64,000 nt of DNA from Levilactobacillus brevis ATCC 14869 = DSM 20054. GTDB lineage: Bacteria; Bacillota; Bacilli; Lactobacillales; Lactobacillaceae. The notes under the pieces are model-generated. The model saw nothing but the letters and a program-made list of their open reading frames with translations, did not search any database and had not been told where the DNA came from. Of the stretch, positions 27,134 to 34,864 are shown in pieces. Made by a program: the position numbers and the translations under genes. The stretch's first letter is position 1, and each line of letters opens with the position of its first letter. The stretch is taken from contig NZ_AZCP01000001.1 of the NCBI RefSeq assembly GCF_001433855.1, positions 561,187 to 625,186 on the forward strand, written 5' to 3'.

Positions 27134-27170
27134 TAAAAACGCGGTTAGCCCTCAGGCCAATCGCGTTTTA
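27134..27170 (-). terminator. Rho-independent terminator after pheT
   Basis: AAAACGCGATTGGCC pairs with GGGCTAACCGCGTTTTT on the minus strand. It ends the pheS-pheT transcript. Confidence 0.85.
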
Positions 27171-27179
27171 TTACCAGAA

Positions 27180-29588
27180 TTAACGAATTTCAGCACCTAA
27201 TTCATCTTGAAGTCGCTGGGTAACCTTGTCAAAAGCTTGGTTCACCGCATCGTCCACTAACGTCGCATTCTTATCCTGATACGTTAAGGTGTAAGCCAAA
27301 GACTTTTTGCCTTTAGGAACCTTCACACCACCGTAAACATCAAACAATTTGACGGATCTCAGGTAAGCACCGCCACGTTTTTCAATCAACGCCATAATTT
27401 GTTCGTTGGTAACCTGATTGTCTACCAGCATGGCAATATCCCGTGTGATTGCTGGATAACGGGAAATGACGTCGTACTGATTTTCCTGCTTAGGCATGTC
27501 AATAATTGCCTGTAGATTCAGTTCAAAGACATACGTAGCCCCAATCTTAAACTGTTTGGCCACAGTCGGATGAATTTGCCCCATAAAGCCAATTCGATGG
27601 CCATGCACCAAAATGTCTGCCGTTCTTCCGGGATGCATATCAGGCATATCTGAATTAGCAACGTAGGTAACGTCGCCGTTAACCGCCATATCTTTCAGAT
27701 AAGCCGCAACGATACCCTTGACTTGATAGAAGTCAACTTCTTTTGCTGGCTGGTCCCAAGCTGCTGGTAGCAGTGTCCCCGTAATTGCACCCGCAATGTG
27801 TTCCTCTTCGCTAGGACGCTCTGTATCCGCTTCACGGTAAAAGACTCGGCCCTGTTCATACAACGCCACATCTTTAACTTTGCGGGCCGTGTTATAAGCA
27901 ATGTCATCTAATAAGCCCGTAATAATATTCATCCGCAATACCGCATGATCCACACTCATTGGCCAAGCCAAATGGGTGGGTTCGCTGGCCCGCATCATGA
28001 ACATATTCGCTTTATCTTCCGTTGTTAACGCGTACGAAATCGCCTGATTTAATCCCAGGCCCTCTAGCGAGTGACGAGTGGCCCGCATCAGTTTTTGTGC
28101 TGGCGTCAGGGCCCCCATGGTCATCCGTCCCGTTGGCAAAGTTGCTGGCAACTGGTCATAACCATAGATCCGGGCAATTTCTTCCAAAAGATCAGCCGGA
28201 ATATGAATATCATTGCGCCGAACCGGTACCGTCACGGTCAATGTCTCTCCGTCAATCGCCACCGTACAACCTAGACTTTCGAGAATATGACTAACTTGTT
28301 CCATAGCCAAAGTCGTACCCAAAACAGCATTGATTCGACTGAGCGTCAATGTAATCACAGCTGGTGCTGGAATGTTAGCAGCCGCAACCACGGTTCCACT
28401 TTGAACCTCACCATCGGCCAACTCGGTCATCATCTGTGCAGCTGCATCTAAGGCTTCTTGTACACCCGCTTGATTCACACCACGTTCAAAGCGTTGTGAC
28501 GCATCCGTGTGTAAATGGTGCCGTTGCGCAGCCTTACGAATGTGGTCATGCTCAAAAACAGCCGATTCAATGGCAACCGTGACCGTTCCTTCACTAATTG
28601 CGGTGTTCAGACCACCCATGACTCCAGCCAATGCGATTGGCGCGTGTTCATCAGCAATGACAATATCTTGTGGATCTAACTCATGTTCGCCTTCGTCTAG
28701 TGTTATTAAGCTTTCACCGGCTTGCGCCGTCCGCACATAAACATCTTGCCCGGCAAATTTATCATAGTCGAAAGCATGCAAAGGTTGACCATACTTCAAC
28801 ATAATGTAGTTCGTAATATCTACAACGTTATTGATTGGCCGATAGCCTGCATTCCACAGCCGGATCTGCAACCACATTGGACTAGGCGCTAATTTAACTT
28901 GCTTAACCAAACGCATTCGATATTGCGGTGCCAACTGGTCATCAACATGAACCGTCAATTGATCGGCAACTGCCTGACCAGCTTCTTTAACCGCTGGTTG
29001 TTCTAACTTAACGGGTTGATCGTAGATAGCTGCCAAGTCATGTAGCGTGCCATAAAGACTTAACATGTCCCCACGGTTAGGCGTCACATCCAAGTCAATC
29101 AAGCTGTCGTTCATGCCTAAGTAATCGTAAACGTCATCCCCAGGCGTCGCGTCAGCTGGTAAAACATAAATACCATCAGCGTAAGCCTTAGGCACAACAT
29201 CTTCGGAAAACCCAATTTCCTGTAACGCACAGATCATTCCCGCAGATGGAACTCCCCGCATCTTGGACTTTTTGATCTTAACGTTGTTGGCAATTCGTGA
29301 ACCTGGTAAGGCCACGATGACGTTCTGACCCGCGGCAACGTTCGGTGCCCCACAAACAATTTGTAAGGGATCGTCTTCACCAACATCCACTTGGCAAATG
29401 TGCAGGTGATCGGAATCGGGATGGGCTTCTAAGGACAAGACGTGTCCTACCACGATCTTCTTCAAACCATCACTAGGGGTGGTCACGCCATCGACTTCCA
29501 CGGAAGTGCGTTCGATTTTTTCCGCCAAATCAACGGGTGAAACATTTAAATCTAGGTATTCTTTAATCCAATTATATGAAATCTTCAT
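27180..29588 (-). CDS. pheT: Phenylalanyl-tRNA synthetase beta subunit
   Basis: The 802-residue beta subunit. In order it shows a tRNA-binding EMAP-like domain (residues 40-150, VGHVLSLEAHPDSDHLHICQVD), B3/B4 editing domains with ITNYIMLKYGQPLHAFD, the B5 domain, the catalytic-like core (LYEQGRVFYRE) and a C-terminal ferredoxin-like anticodon-binding domain (SRYPAITRDIAMLVD). Works as an alpha2-beta2 tetramer with PheS, encoded 9 bases upstream. Confidence 0.97.
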   Translation of the reverse strand: MKISYNWIKEYLDLNVSPVDLAEKIERTSVEVDGVTTPSDGLKKIVVGHVLSLEAHPDSDHLHICQVDVGEDDPLQIVCGAPNVAAGQNVIVALPGSRIANNVKIKKSKMRGVPSAGMICALQEIGFSEDVVPKAYADGIYVLPADATPGDDVYDYLGMNDSLIDLDVTPNRGDMLSLYGTLHDLAAIYDQPVKLEQPAVKEAGQAVADQLTVHVDDQLAPQYRMRLVKQVKLAPSPMWLQIRLWNAGYRPINNVVDITNYIMLKYGQPLHAFDYDKFAGQDVYVRTAQAGESLITLDEGEHELDPQDIVIADEHAPIALAGVMGGLNTAISEGTVTVAIESAVFEHDHIRKAAQRHHLHTDASQRFERGVNQAGVQEALDAAAQMMTELADGEVQSGTVVAAANIPAPAVITLTLSRINAVLGTTLAMEQVSHILESLGCTVAIDGETLTVTVPVRRNDIHIPADLLEEIARIYGYDQLPATLPTGRMTMGALTPAQKLMRATRHSLEGLGLNQAISYALTTEDKANMFMMRASEPTHLAWPMSVDHAVLRMNIITGLLDDIAYNTARKVKDVALYEQGRVFYREADTERPSEEEHIAGAITGTLLPAAWDQPAKEVDFYQVKGIVAAYLKDMAVNGDVTYVANSDMPDMHPGRTADILVHGHRIGFMGQIHPTVAKQFKIGATYVFELNLQAIIDMPKQENQYDVISRYPAITRDIAMLVDNQVTNEQIMALIEKRGGAYLRSVKLFDVYGGVKVPKGKKSLAYTLTYQDKNATLVDDAVNQAFDKVTQRLQDELGAEIR

Positions 29589-29597
29589 AGTTGGCGG

Positions 29598-30644
29598 TTA
29601 TCCTTTCTTCGTGAATTGGGTCAGGAAACGAACATCATTTAAATAAAAGTTACGGATATCATCAACACCGTACTTCAACATGGCAAACCGATCGGGACCA
29701 ACCCCAAAGGCAAAACCACCATATACTTCTGGATCAACGCCGGCCATCTTTAAGACATTAGGGTGCACCATACCGGCACCTAACACTTCAATCCAACCAG
29801 TGTTTTTGCAGACGTTACAACCCTTTCCACCACAATTAAAACAGGTAATATCGGCTTCCACAGAAGGCTCCGTAAATGGGAAATAGCTTGGCCGTAACCG
29901 CACGTCAAACTTATCACCAAATAATTCGTGGGCCAAAACCTGGAGCGTTCCCTTTAAATCAGCCATCGTAATGTGCTTATCAATCACTAAGCCTTCGACC
30001 TGATGGAATTGATGTGAATGGGTCGGATCATCCGTATCTCGCCGATAGACAACGCCTGGAGAGATCATCTTTAATGGTCCCTGACTAAAGTCATGCTTTT
30101 CCAACGTCCGGGCCTGCATTGGTGAGGTCTGCGTCCGCATCAAAATTTCCTTGGTAATGTAGAACGTATCTTGCATATCCCGTGCTGGATGATTTTTCGG
30201 CAAGTTCATCATTTCAAAATTATACTTGTCCTCTTCAACTTCTGGACCGCTCAGCACTTGATAACCCATTCCCAAGAAGAGGTCCTCAATTTGATCAATG
30301 ATTTGCTGAATAACGTGCGGCTCACCTTTAGCAACCGGCGTGCCTGGCAAGGTAACATCGATAGCTTCCTTAGCCAGACGGGCATTTAGTACAGCATTTT
30401 CCAATTCTTCTCGCCGTTTAGTCAATGCTGCCGTTAAGTCATCCCGAATTTCGTTGGCAAAAGCACCAACCTTAGGTCGTTCTTCAGCGTCTAAATCCCG
30501 CATACCACGCAACACCTCGGTAATTGGACCCTTTTTACCTAATAACGATACCCGCACTTGATTGACGTCTTTTAGGTCAGTTGATTTTTGAATCTCGGCT
30601 AACCCACGTTCATGCAGTTCGTTTAATTTATCTCTCAACGACAT
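29598..30644 (-). CDS. pheS: Phenylalanyl-tRNA synthetase alpha subunit
   Basis: The 348-residue catalytic subunit. It has an N-terminal coiled coil, class II motif 2 ([23 protein letters not shown]), a Phe-specific FTEPSVEAD stretch, a [22 protein letters not shown] insert with four cysteines, and motif 3 ([17 protein letters not shown]). The start is the ATG reading MSLRDKL after GGAGGATGACGTT; an apparent longer frame is the T-box leader. Expression is controlled by that leader. Confidence 0.97.
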   Translation of the reverse strand: MSLRDKLNELHERGLAEIQKSTDLKDVNQVRVSLLGKKGPITEVLRGMRDLDAEERPKVGAFANEIRDDLTAALTKRREELENAVLNARLAKEAIDVTLPGTPVAKGEPHVIQQIIDQIEDLFLGMGYQVLSGPEVEEDKYNFEMMNLPKNHPARDMQDTFYITKEILMRTQTSPMQARTLEKHDFSQGPLKMISPGVVYRRDTDDPTHSHQFHQVEGLVIDKHITMADLKGTLQVLAHELFGDKFDVRLRPSYFPFTEPSVEADITCFNCGGKGCNVCKNTGWIEVLGAGMVHPNVLKMAGVDPEVYGGFAFGVGPDRFAMLKYGVDDIRNFYLNDVRFLTQFTKKG

Positions 30645-30682
30645 AACGTCATCCTCCATTTCTAACTTACTTTTTAGACAAA

Positions 30683-30942
30683 TAAAAAAGCTCCGTCCTA
30701 AAACTAGGGACGAAGCATCGCGGTACCACCCTGATTCAGTTAAGGATTTCATCCCCAACCACACTCAGTCGTGATAACGGTCACGTACCGGAACACCTTT
30801 CCACAACAACTAAGTTGCGTCCTGGCGACAACTCAAGAACTGAATTCACCTATCGCTTTGAAGTCTGCTCACAGTCTAGGCAGACTCTTCCTGACAAACC
30901 GTTCCGGTTACTACTTTTCTATCATCGTTTTTAACTATTACT
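30683..30942 (-). ncRNA. T-box leader of pheST (specifier UUC)
   Basis: The minus-strand leader carries the T-box sequence GGTGGTACCGCG (30719-30730), able to form the antiterminator, and after it a terminator hairpin (CGTCCCTAGTTTTAGGACG then TTTTTT). In stem I the specifier loop reads GGTGAA-TTC-A, giving the Phe codon UUC at 30844-30842. It senses uncharged tRNA-Phe and lets transcription continue into pheS. The match of specifier to downstream gene strengthens the call. Confidence 0.92.
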
Positions 30943-30948
30943 TCAATT

Positions 30949-30977
30949 AGCCTAGCGGATTTGGCCGCAGAAGTCAA
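30949..30977 (-). promoter_or_regulatory. SigmaA promoter of pheST
   Basis: TTGACT and TAGGCT with a 17-base spacer on the minus strand; the -35 lies one base after the stop codon of the HxlR gene. Confidence 0.75.
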
Positions 30978-31352
30978 CTACTTCTGGTTCTCCTCAAGCG
31001 GACAAGACCACTTGTCAGACCAAGCATGAACCGCCGCCATCACGGGAGCAAATTCTTGGCCCTTCTCAGTTAACTCATATTCAATCAAGGAACTATCAGG
31101 AAAAGTTCGGCGTAAAATGACGCCGTTGTCCTCTAATTCCTTTAGTCGCTCAACCAGCACGCGATCACTGCATCGCGGCACGTTTCGCGCTAAATCCCGA
31201 AACCGTTGTGGTCCTTCATGCAAGAGGACATCGATAATCAAGCCATTCCACTTCTTTCCCAAAAAGGAAAAGGTTTGTTCAAAGCGGGGGCACAATTCAA
31301 AATCGATAGCCGTGTCTGGTGCTTCTGTCGTCTTCTTTGACATCATTTGCAT
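30978..31352 (-). CDS. HxlR-family transcriptional regulator
   Basis: A 124-residue winged-helix regulator: FELCPRFEQTFSFLGKKWNGLIIDVLLHEGPQRFRDLARNVPRCSDRVLVERLKELEDNGVI is the HxlR (MarR-like) DNA-binding fold. The conserved N-terminal cysteine is present (Cys21), which in some family members senses aldehydes or redox. I use the ATG reading MQMMSKK after GGAGGCAAGACAAAT. It is the second gene after the HD-domain protein, 34 bases below it, and probably shares its promoter. Ligand is unknown. Confidence 0.9.
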   Translation of the reverse strand: MQMMSKKTTEAPDTAIDFELCPRFEQTFSFLGKKWNGLIIDVLLHEGPQRFRDLARNVPRCSDRVLVERLKELEDNGVILRRTFPDSSLIEYELTEKGQEFAPVMAAVHAWSDKWSCPLEENQK

Positions 31353-31386
31353 ATTTGTCTTGCCTCCCATCCAGATTCCTTGGAAA

Positions 31387-31884
31387 CTAGGCGTTAGGCG
31401 TTACCTTGTCCATCAAGGCTTCCATTCGCTTACGGGCTGGTCCACAGAATTCGTAAACAGCTTCATAATCATCCACCAACGATACAATCGCGCTTTCTCG
31501 ATACTTCGGCATCGCCAGCGTCGCTCCCCACATGTGTTTAAGGATAATATCCTTTTCCATAGGGCTTAGATCCGTTAACTTTTCGGCATTGCGCAAGGCA
31601 ACCCGAGGATGAATAAACGCATGCGAGCCTAAATTAAACTTCGTCGTTCGCCAATCATAATAAAACAAATCGTGTAATAACCCACCCCGTGCAGTGGCCC
31701 GGGTATTCAAACCAAGTTTCTTCGCAACTAAATAACTATTATACGACACCGAAATGGAGTGATCCAATCGGTTAGAGTGATGATGCTGGGTGTAATTCGC
31801 CAGGCGTTGGACCGGCTCCTTTGCCAACAAGTCAGAAACTAAAGCAAGGTACTCGGGGTCATCACGCCAAGTAAGTTTGGTCAT
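31387..31884 (-). CDS. HD-domain hydrolase
   Basis: A 165-residue HD-superfamily protein. Metal-binding residues are visible in HHHSNRLDHSISVSYNSYL and in the HD pair of GGLLHDLFYYDW, with later histidines in GSHAFIHPRVALRN and ILKHMWGA. HD proteins are usually phosphohydrolases; the substrate here is not known. The ATG (MTKLTWRDD) follows AAAAGGAAGCATTCT. It is transcribed with the HxlR regulator from a promoter containing a palindrome. Confidence 0.85.
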   Translation of the reverse strand: MTKLTWRDDPEYLALVSDLLAKEPVQRLANYTQHHHSNRLDHSISVSYNSYLVAKKLGLNTRATARGGLLHDLFYYDWRTTKFNLGSHAFIHPRVALRNAEKLTDLSPMEKDIILKHMWGATLAMPKYRESAIVSLVDDYEAVYEFCGPARKRMEALMDKVTPNA

Positions 31885-31937
31885 AGAATGCTTCCTTTTC
31901 ATTAAAATTATGATTTTCAGTCTCTCAATTACCCTAT

Positions 31938-31965
31938 ATCATACTGTCTTTTAGACAAAATGCAA
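31938..31965 (-). promoter_or_regulatory. Promoter of HD-HxlR operon with embedded operator palindrome
   Basis: TTGCAT and TATGAT with a 16-base spacer on the minus strand. The spacer contains a perfect palindrome TGTCT-TTT-AGACA (31945-31957). Such a position would block RNA polymerase, so HxlR autoregulation is a reasonable inference. Confidence 0.65.
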
Positions 31966-32008
31966 CCAAAATGGCCTATTTCTCATCGGGTTTACCTTTT
32001 CTTTATGA

Positions 32009-32779
32009 TTAACCCACTAATCGAAACATCACAACACCGGCAGCCACGGCAACATTTAAGGACTCTGCCTGTCCTTTAATAGGGATATAGAGATTTTGTG
32101 TCGTTAAACGTTGCAAGTCCGGTGCCATACCATTTCCCTCGTTGCCCATAACAATCGCGCCATTCGTTAGGGCTGGCACATCACGATAGTCTTGTGCCTG
32201 TGGATCTAAATTAGTTCCGTACACTGGCAATTGTCGGGCCGTAAAAGCGCCAATCCAATCATGTAAATCGGCTTCTACCAATTGAATGTGAAACTGACTT
32301 CCCTGCATGGCCCGTAAAACCTTGGGTAAGAAACGACTGGCTGTTCCCTTCCCAAACACAACGCCGGTTAGGCCCGCAGCGTCGGCCGTCCGCACCATCG
32401 TCCCAATATTACCAGGATCTTGTACGTAGTCTAAGAACAGCCAAGCCCCCGTCGCAGTTTTAGGATCAATCGCAGTCTCATCTGGCATCGGGGCCGTCGC
32501 AAAAATGCCCTGAGGCGTACCAGTATCCCCAATTGTCTTAGCCAGACTATCCGTTAGTTCGTAAATGGGAACGTCAGTAGGCAAGCCATCTGCATGGGCA
32601 CTTAACTGCTCAGCAGTCCCCATAATTGCCGTTAAAGGTTGTTGCGCCTTAATAGCCTCTTGAACAAGATGCCAACTTTCCAATAAATAAGTCCGCGTGG
32701 CCTTACGCCCTTTTTTGCTGGCTAAGGATCGCCATTCCTTGACGCGCCTATTTTGACTAGACGTAATTTTTTCTTTCAC
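32009..32779 (-). CDS. TrmH/SpoU-family RNA 2'-O-methyltransferase
   Basis: A 256-residue SPOUT methyltransferase. N-terminal substrate-binding domain (KEKITSSQNRRVKEWRSL, RTYLLESWHLVQEA), then the knotted SAM domain with motif 1 LDYVQDPGNIGTMVRTADAAG, motif 2 IVMGNEGNGM and motif 3 IPIKGQAESLNVAVAAGVVMFRL. It probably modifies 23S rRNA; the exact position is not known. It is divergent from acyP. Confidence 0.92.
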   Translation of the reverse strand: MKEKITSSQNRRVKEWRSLASKKGRKATRTYLLESWHLVQEAIKAQQPLTAIMGTAEQLSAHADGLPTDVPIYELTDSLAKTIGDTGTPQGIFATAPMPDETAIDPKTATGAWLFLDYVQDPGNIGTMVRTADAAGLTGVVFGKGTASRFLPKVLRAMQGSQFHIQLVEADLHDWIGAFTARQLPVYGTNLDPQAQDYRDVPALTNGAIVMGNEGNGMAPDLQRLTTQNLYIPIKGQAESLNVAVAAGVVMFRLVG

Positions 32780-32842
32780 GATAGTCCCTCGCTTTAAGTT
32801 ATTTCATCTAGTTTACCATATCCGATCAATAACCGGCAGTTG

Positions 32843-32848
32843 TATAAT
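32843..32848 (+). promoter_or_regulatory. Probable -10 of acyP
   Basis: A perfect TATAAT 37 bases before the acyP start; no good -35 was found 16-18 bases upstream. Confidence 0.45.
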
Positions 32849-32885
32849 GGGATAAACGCATTTTTAATCGGGAGGGCATCGTCTT

Positions 32886-33158
32886 ATGGAAACACAAAAA
32901 ATTCTGGTCAGTGGTCAAGTACAAGGCGTTGGGTTCCGCTGGTCGGCCACACGACTAGCCAAACAGCTGACGCTAACAGGTACTGTCCGCAATCTCACTA
33001 ACGGACAAGTTGAAATCATTGCCACTGGTGAATCTGCGACCCTACAACAATTCTGCCAGCAACTCAAACATGGCTTATCCCCCTGGATTAACGTGATGAC
33101 GCTGACAACCCACTCAATCCCAACCCACCAATTTGCCGACTTCCGGATTATTATTTGA
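32886..33158 (+). CDS. Acylphosphatase
   Basis: A 90-residue enzyme that hydrolyses acyl phosphates. The phosphate-binding [16 protein letters not shown] (with the catalytic arginine) and the asparagine in [17 protein letters not shown] are both present. GGGAGGGCATCGTCTT precedes the ATG. It lies just before yidC on the plus strand, a common pairing in lactobacilli. Confidence 0.95.
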   Translation: METQKILVSGQVQGVGFRWSATRLAKQLTLTGTVRNLTNGQVEIIATGESATLQQFCQQLKHGLSPWINVMTLTTHSIPTHQFADFRIII

Positions 33159-33183
33159 AAATGACCGGTAAATCAAGTAAGAT
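33155..33183 (+). promoter_or_regulatory. SigmaA promoter of yidC
   Basis: TTGAAA and TAAGAT with a 17-base spacer, overlapping the acyP stop codon. Confidence 0.7.
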
Positions 33184-33186
33184 GTT

Positions 33187-33234
33187 TGATGTTAACGGCG
33201 TTCGCGCCGCTGGGAGCAATTAGGCTCTACATCG
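33187..33234 (+). ncRNA. Possible structured leader of yidC (three-way junction)
   Basis: Just below the predicted transcription start, an outer stem (TGATGT with ACATCG) closes over two hairpins, CGGCG-TTCG-CGCCG and GGAGC-AATTAG-GCTCT. TAACG (33193-33197) could instead pair with CGTTA (33233-33237), which would break the outer stem and change access to the ribosome binding site (AAAGGGG). The fold was made by eye. It could be a small regulatory RNA element or chance. Confidence 0.4.
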
Positions 33235-33260
33235 TTATTTAAAGGGGTTCAAAACAACAT

Positions 33261-34163
33261 ATGAAAATCTCCAAAAAAGTTACGGTTACGACCGCCTTGG
33301 CGGCCATGGCCCTCTTCTTGAGTGGCTGTGTGCAAACCAAGAATGGTAAACCTTATGGCTTCGTTTACGATTATCTGGCCGTACCTGGACAACACGTGAT
33401 GGATTGGCTCGCCCACATCTTTGGCGGTAGCTATGGTTGGGCCATTATTATCTTAACCGTGATTGTACGAATGGTCTTATTGCCAATCATGGTTCGTCAA
33501 ATGCGAAGTGCTACCGTTCAGCAGGAAAAGATCTCAATGATCCGGCCACAGATGACCGCCTTACAGAAGCAACAAAAAGCTGCTAAGACACCGGAAGAAC
33601 AGCAGGCTGCCAGTCAGGCTATGATGGCTTTGTATCGTAACAATGGCATTAGCATGACCGGTGGAATTGGCTGCTTACCGCTCCTGATTCAAATGCCGAT
33701 CTTCGCCGCACTATATGCAGCTATCCGGTACTCACCAGAACTGTCCAACACCGTTTTCTTAGGAATTCCATTAGGAAAATCTAGCTGGATTCTTGCATTA
33801 TTGTCTTTCCTCTCTTATCTACTACAAGGATACTTGTCCATGTTGGGGATGCCAGAAGATCAAAAGAAACAAATGCGCATGACATTATTGCTATCACCAG
33901 TCATGATTCTCTTCTTCACAATGAGTTCTCCAGCTGGTCTTGGTCTATACTTCTTCGTTGGTGGGTTGTTTGCCTGCCTACAAACATTGATCATCAATTT
34001 CTATCGACCACGAATTCGTCGCGAGATTAAGGAAAAGATGAAAGACCAACCTGCTCCGGTTGTTGCACCTGTCGTCAAACCAACACCGACAGCTACAACC
34101 CCCAAACCCGTTAGTCAAAAAAATCGTAATCGTAACGCCGGAAAACAACAGCGTCATCGATAA
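33261..34163 (+). CDS. yidC: Membrane protein insertase YidC/OxaA (lipoprotein form)
   Basis: A 300-residue insertase. The signal sequence ends at a lipobox (LSGC, Cys23), so it is a lipoprotein facing outside, as in Gram-positive YidC. Five membrane helices follow (YGWAIIILTVIVRMVLLPIMV with the conserved hydrophilic-groove arginine; the core MTGGIGCLPLLIQMPIFAALYAAI), then a proline-rich, strongly basic cytosolic tail (KNRNRNAGKQQRHR) expected to touch ribosomes. The gene is apart from rpmH-rnpA, so another YidC may exist elsewhere. Confidence 0.96.
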   Translation: MKISKKVTVTTALAAMALFLSGCVQTKNGKPYGFVYDYLAVPGQHVMDWLAHIFGGSYGWAIIILTVIVRMVLLPIMVRQMRSATVQQEKISMIRPQMTALQKQQKAAKTPEEQQAASQAMMALYRNNGISMTGGIGCLPLLIQMPIFAALYAAIRYSPELSNTVFLGIPLGKSSWILALLSFLSYLLQGYLSMLGMPEDQKKQMRMTLLLSPVMILFFTMSSPAGLGLYFFVGGLFACLQTLIINFYRPRIRREIKEKMKDQPAPVVAPVVKPTPTATTPKPVSQKNRNRNAGKQQRHR

Positions 34164-34165
34164 TC

Positions 34166-34204
34166 AAAAAAAGATCGCCGACTTTTTGTCGACGATCTTT
34201 TTTA
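34166..34204 (+). terminator. Rho-independent terminator after yidC
   Basis: AAAAAAAGATCGCCGAC pairs with GTCGACGATCTTTTTT. Confidence 0.9.
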
Positions 34205-34218
34205 TGCTTTCTGATATG

Positions 34219-34300
34219 ATTGTTAATAACAATAAGCCATTTCAAAGGTATTAAATCTGATCCCCAGCCATTCACCAATACAACGATTGTTAGTAACAAC
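34219..34300. repeat. Pair of TTGTTA palindromic repeats between yidC and yxeA-like gene
   Basis: ATTGTTAATAACAAT (34219-34233, a perfect palindrome) recurs 67 bases on as ATTGTTAGTAACAAC (34286-34300), each followed by AAGC. They lie after both genes' coding ends, which is odd for an operator. A related TGTTGTTAACAGC lies at the promoter of the yxeA-like gene. Confidence 0.5.
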
Positions 34301-34311
34301 AAGCTTAAACA

Positions 34312-34716
34312 CTAGCTCATCAACAGATTTTGTCGAACACCACTCGGTACTTCTTGTCGCGCCGTTGCTGTCCAAGACTCAACATTTTGGCCTTTCGTCT
34401 TAATTTTCAAAAAACGTTGTGGTTTTAACCGCCATTGGGCATCGAACATTACAATACGGGTCTGTCCTCGATCATTATAGGTTGTTAATCGATAAGTGTA
34501 TTCCTTTTCACCAGCACCCCCAGTAAACTGGCGAACTGGCTTTGTCGTGGTGAGTGCATAAACCGTTTCTGGTTTAACCACTGGATTAATATTATCCAAA
34601 GCCATTACCAATTCTGAATGCTTATTCTTCGTAAATTGTGGTAACCAAAACAAACTTCCCCCAACAACGACCACGGCACCGACCAGTAACCACAAAAAGC
34701 CTTTGACTAATTTCAT
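34312..34716 (-). CDS. YxeA-family secreted or membrane-anchored protein (DUF1093-like)
   Basis: A 134-residue protein with an N-terminal membrane helix or uncleaved signal (VKGFLWLLVGAVVVVGGSLFWL). The rest is a small beta-rich domain with the YxeA pattern: YTYRLTTYNDRGQTRIVMFDAQ, RFLKIKTKGQNVESWTAT, EVPSGVRQNL. Homologues are of unknown function, often controlled by envelope-stress systems. It lies beside a two-component system but is divided from it by a terminator. The ATG follows GGGGGAGCTACT. Confidence 0.75.
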   Translation of the reverse strand: MKLVKGFLWLLVGAVVVVGGSLFWLPQFTKNKHSELVMALDNINPVVKPETVYALTTTKPVRQFTGGAGEKEYTYRLTTYNDRGQTRIVMFDAQWRLKPQRFLKIKTKGQNVESWTATARQEVPSGVRQNLLMS

Positions 34717-34734
34717 AGTAGCTCCCCCTATTTA

Positions 34735-34756
34735 GTTAGTTACTATAGCAACTAAC
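34735..34756. promoter_or_regulatory. Candidate operator in the yxeA-like leader
   Basis: GTTAGTTACTATAGCAACTAAC is a near-perfect 22-base palindrome (one mismatched pair) between the promoter and the ribosome binding site. Position fits a repressor site or a stem in the leader RNA. Confidence 0.5.
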
Positions 34757-34767
34757 CTGTTGTTAAC

Positions 34768-34796
34768 AGCATACTTGAATCGTCATTACCTGTCAA
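34768..34796 (-). promoter_or_regulatory. SigmaA promoter of the yxeA-like gene
   Basis: TTGACA and TATGCT with a 17-base spacer on the minus strand. Confidence 0.8.
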
Positions 34797-34818
34797 TCTC
34801 TTTACGCTTTTGTCGCAT

Positions 34819-34862
34819 AAAAAAACCGGTTTAAGTCAACTAAACTCAAACCGGATTTTTTA
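34819..34862 (-). terminator. Rho-independent terminator after the histidine kinase gene
   Basis: AAATCCGGTTTGAG pairs with CTTAAACCGGTTTTTTT on the minus strand. It ends the two-component operon. Confidence 0.85.
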
Positions 34863-34864
34863 TT

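Noticed and set aside
33182-33223. Short open frame in the yidC leader as a regulatory peptide
   Set aside because: The 13-codon frame starting MFDVNGV has no ribosome binding site and its sequence is accounted for by the hairpins.
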